A DNA stretch of 6,263 bases from an uncultured Sphingomonas sp. (GTDB lineage: Bacteria > Pseudomonadota > Alphaproteobacteria > Sphingomonadales > Sphingomonadaceae). Positions 5,163-6,263 of this stretch are shown here, one piece after another; positions within the stretch are counted from its first letter, which is position 1, and every line of letters starts with the position of its first letter. The stretch spans positions 1-6,263 of the forward strand of contig CAMPIY010000107.1 in assembly GCA_946886645.1 (NCBI GenBank). The letters are read 5' to 3'. The position numbers and the translations under genes are program-made. Below the pieces are notes generated by a model. It had not been told where the DNA came from and made no database searches. It was given only the letters and a program-made list of their open reading frames with translations.

Positions 5163-5221
5163 GTTTAGCGCCCTCACCCGAGGGCATAATCTTTCACACT
5201 CTCCGGAATAATCCGCTAAAC
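5163..5221. repeat. 8-bp inverted repeat in the divergent region
   Basis: GTTTAGCG (5163-5170) and its exact reverse complement CGCTAAAC (5214-5221) lie with centres 51 bp apart, about five helical turns, on either side of the middle of the intergenic region. They may be paired half-sites for the LysR regulator or another protein; a chance match is not excluded. Confidence 0.45.
5170..5185 (-). promoter_or_regulatory. Small GC hairpin in the hydrolase 5' leader region
   Basis: GCCCTC (5170-5175) and GAGGGC (5180-5185) form a 6-bp stem with a 4-nt loop, 36 bases upstream of the hydrolase start. If transcription starts above it, it would lie in the leader RNA. It touches one arm of the 8-bp inverted repeat, so the two may be alternatives. 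Confidence 0.35.
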
Positions 5222-5255
5222 TTGGAAGGCATCTTCTCATTTTTTGGAAATTCCG

Positions 5256-6194
5256 ATGGACCGTTTCGAAGCCATGTCCCTCCTTCTCGCGGTCGTCGAC
5301 CACGGAAGCTTCTCCGCCGCCAGCCGGGCGACCCGGATGCCGGTCGCGACGCTGAGCCGGAAGGTCTCGGACCTGGAATCGCTGCTCGGTGCCCGGCTCC
5401 TCAACCGAACGACCCGGAAGCTCTCCTTGACCGACGCCGGCCTCGCCTATGCAGCCAATGCGAGGCGCATCCTCGAACATTTGGAGGAAACCGAGCGCGA
5501 GGCCGCGGGCGAGTTCATGATGCCCAAGGGCGAGTTGGTGCTCAGCGCGCCGATCTTCTTCGGCCAACTCCACGTCATGCCGATCGTGGCCGATTTCCTG
5601 GCCTGCTTCCCTGATATCCGGATCAGGCTGCTGCTCTCGGACCATAATGTCGACCTGGTCGGCGAACGGATCGACATGGCCGTCCGCATCGGTGCCCTTC
5701 CCGACAGCGACATGGTCGCGACCCGCATCGGCTCGATGCGCACGGTCGTCTGCGCAACCCCCGCCCTCGTCGAGGCACATGGTGCGCCGCGGGACCCCGG
5801 CGACCTCATGGACCTTCCGACCGTCGTCATGGAAGGGCCGCAACCGCTGCTCGGATGGCGCTTTGGGCCCAGAGGCAACAACGTCCCCGTCAAGCCGCGC
5901 CTGTCCGTCTCGACGGCGCAGGCGGCGATGGAAGCGGCAGTCGAGGGCATCGGCGCGACCCGGCTGCTCTATTACCAGGTGATCGAGGCCGTCCGGAGCG
6001 GATCGCTGGTCGTCCTCCTCGAGGAATATGAACCCGACCCCGCACCCGTCCACCTGCTCCATGCCGCGCTCGGCCAGATGCCGCTCAAGATGCGGCGCTT
6101 CCTCGACTTCTCGGCGCCAAAGCTTCGGGAGGCGCTCGCCCACTTAGACACGCCACGCTCCGTTACGCATAGTCCTGGAATCTATCCGCGCTGA
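5256..6194 (+). CDS. LysR-family transcriptional regulator
   Basis: This is a complete 312-residue LysR-type regulator. The N-terminal winged helix-turn-helix spans about residues 1-60: FEAMSLLLAVVDHGSFSAAS, then the recognition helix around TLSRKVSDLESLLGARLL, then RTTRKLSLTDAG. A linker helix follows (62-88), and a substrate-binding-like effector domain runs from about 92 to 295. DLVGERIDMAVRIGALPDS (133-151) is typical of the DmlR/PgrR/CrgA-like branch. The effector is unknown. ATG 5256 is chosen because homology begins there; a TTG at 5244 would add four residues. The Shine-Dalgarno match is only GGA, seven bases upstream. The gene diverges from the hydrolase operon, the usual arrangement for a LysR regulator and its target, and LysR proteins commonly repress themselves. 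The last 15 or so residues extend past the conserved domain and show no motif. Confidence 0.95.
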   Translation: MDRFEAMSLLLAVVDHGSFSAASRATRMPVATLSRKVSDLESLLGARLLNRTTRKLSLTDAGLAYAANARRILEHLEETEREAAGEFMMPKGELVLSAPIFFGQLHVMPIVADFLACFPDIRIRLLLSDHNVDLVGERIDMAVRIGALPDSDMVATRIGSMRTVVCATPALVEAHGAPRDPGDLMDLPTVVMEGPQPLLGWRFGPRGNNVPVKPRLSVSTAQAAMEAAVEGIGATRLLYYQVIEAVRSGSLVVLLEEYEPDPAPVHLLHAALGQMPLKMRRFLDFSAPKLREALAHLDTPRSVTHSPGIYPR

Positions 6195-6210
6195 TCGCCG
6201 CCCTCGCTAC

Positions 6211-6242
6211 TAATGGCCGCTTTCGACCCGAAGCGGACATTA
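6211..6242 (+). terminator. Palindromic hairpin downstream of the LysR gene
   Basis: TAATG (6211-6215) pairs with CATTA (6238-6242); after one G/A mismatch, CCGCTT (6217-6222) pairs with AAGCGG (6231-6236), with a G-T wobble next to a 6-nt loop. It begins 17 bases after the LysR stop, fitting a transcription terminator or mRNA-end structure, without a T-tract. From memory, similar AATG...CCGCTTTCG...CATT sequences recur in sphingomonad intergenic regions, so it may also be one copy of a dispersed repeat; unverified. Confidence 0.55.
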
Positions 6243-6263
6243 AGCCGCTGGCAGATATGCGCC

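Larger units (their letters stand above)
5134..5255. promoter_or_regulatory. Divergent promoter/operator region between hydrolase and LysR genes
   Basis: This 122-bp gap must hold the promoters of both genes. It is distinctly more AT-rich than its surroundings; CATAAT (5185-5190) and AATAAT (5207-5212) resemble -10 boxes but lack a convincing -35 partner. The region contains an 8-bp inverted repeat, a small GC hairpin, and CGGA-N4-TCCG (5204-5215). LysR-family proteins normally bind such divergent regions; which element is the operator cannot be told from sequence alone. Confidence 0.6.

Noticed and set aside
5246..5254. GGAAATTCC near-palindrome just before the LysR start
   Set aside because: It is only four bases per arm and overlaps the ribosome-binding region, so it is too short to be called an operator.
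5130..6143. Long minus-strand open frame (337 codons) opposite the LysR gene
   Set aside because: It mirrors the LysR gene, contains no known domain, and would abolish the divergent promoter region.
1..6263. CRISPR array, insertion sequence, prophage or toxin-antitoxin module
   Set aside because: No spaced direct repeats, transposase or phage motifs, or paired small toxin/antitoxin genes were found on either strand; the lone winged-helix gene pairs with a channel, not a toxin-like protein.

Overview
The window is ordinary-looking, high-GC bacterial chromosome, densely coded with short intergenic gaps. Gene content (CorA, DUF2171, bacterial TMEM175, DoxX, a COG2388-type GNAT, MsrA) and the GC-rich codon use suggest an alphaproteobacterium, quite possibly a sphingomonad. 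That placement is inferred from recalled family distribution, not proven by a marker gene. I see no phage genes, transposase, CRISPR array, rRNA or tRNA gene.

Layout. Positions 1-2819 carry five genes on the + strand: the 3' part of msrA (N-terminus and catalytic GCFWG motif lie outside the window), a thioredoxin-fold redoxin with a CPGC motif, a small GNAT-type acetyltransferase, a CorA-family divalent metal transporter, and a DUF2171 protein. A perfect 10-bp hairpin at 2860-2883 separates this block from the converging minus-strand block. Positions 2891-5133 carry four minus-strand genes, transcribed in the order alpha/beta hydrolase, 69-aa winged-helix-like protein, TMEM175-family channel, DoxX membrane protein. 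The winged-helix and TMEM175 genes share an ATGA overlap. Across a 122-bp intergenic region the hydrolase diverges from a LysR-type regulator (5256-6194, +), which is followed by a strong palindromic hairpin (6211-6242).

How they may work together. MsrA plus the adjacent redoxin suggests thiol-based oxidative repair. The LysR/hydrolase divergent pair is the classical arrangement in which the regulator controls the enzyme and possibly the three genes behind it. The GNAT and corA genes are closely linked, and the 62-nt gap between them holds a proline-rich 20-codon ORF that ends in an ATGA overlap with the corA start. This resembles the proline-rich leader peptides known for enterobacterial Mg2+ transport genes and is the most interesting signal here, although it could be chance in GC-rich DNA.

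I found no clear candidate for an entirely new system. The best second-look items are the putative corA leader ORF, the CorA loop lacking the usual acidic residue, the small regulator coupled to a TMEM175 channel, and several inverted repeats.
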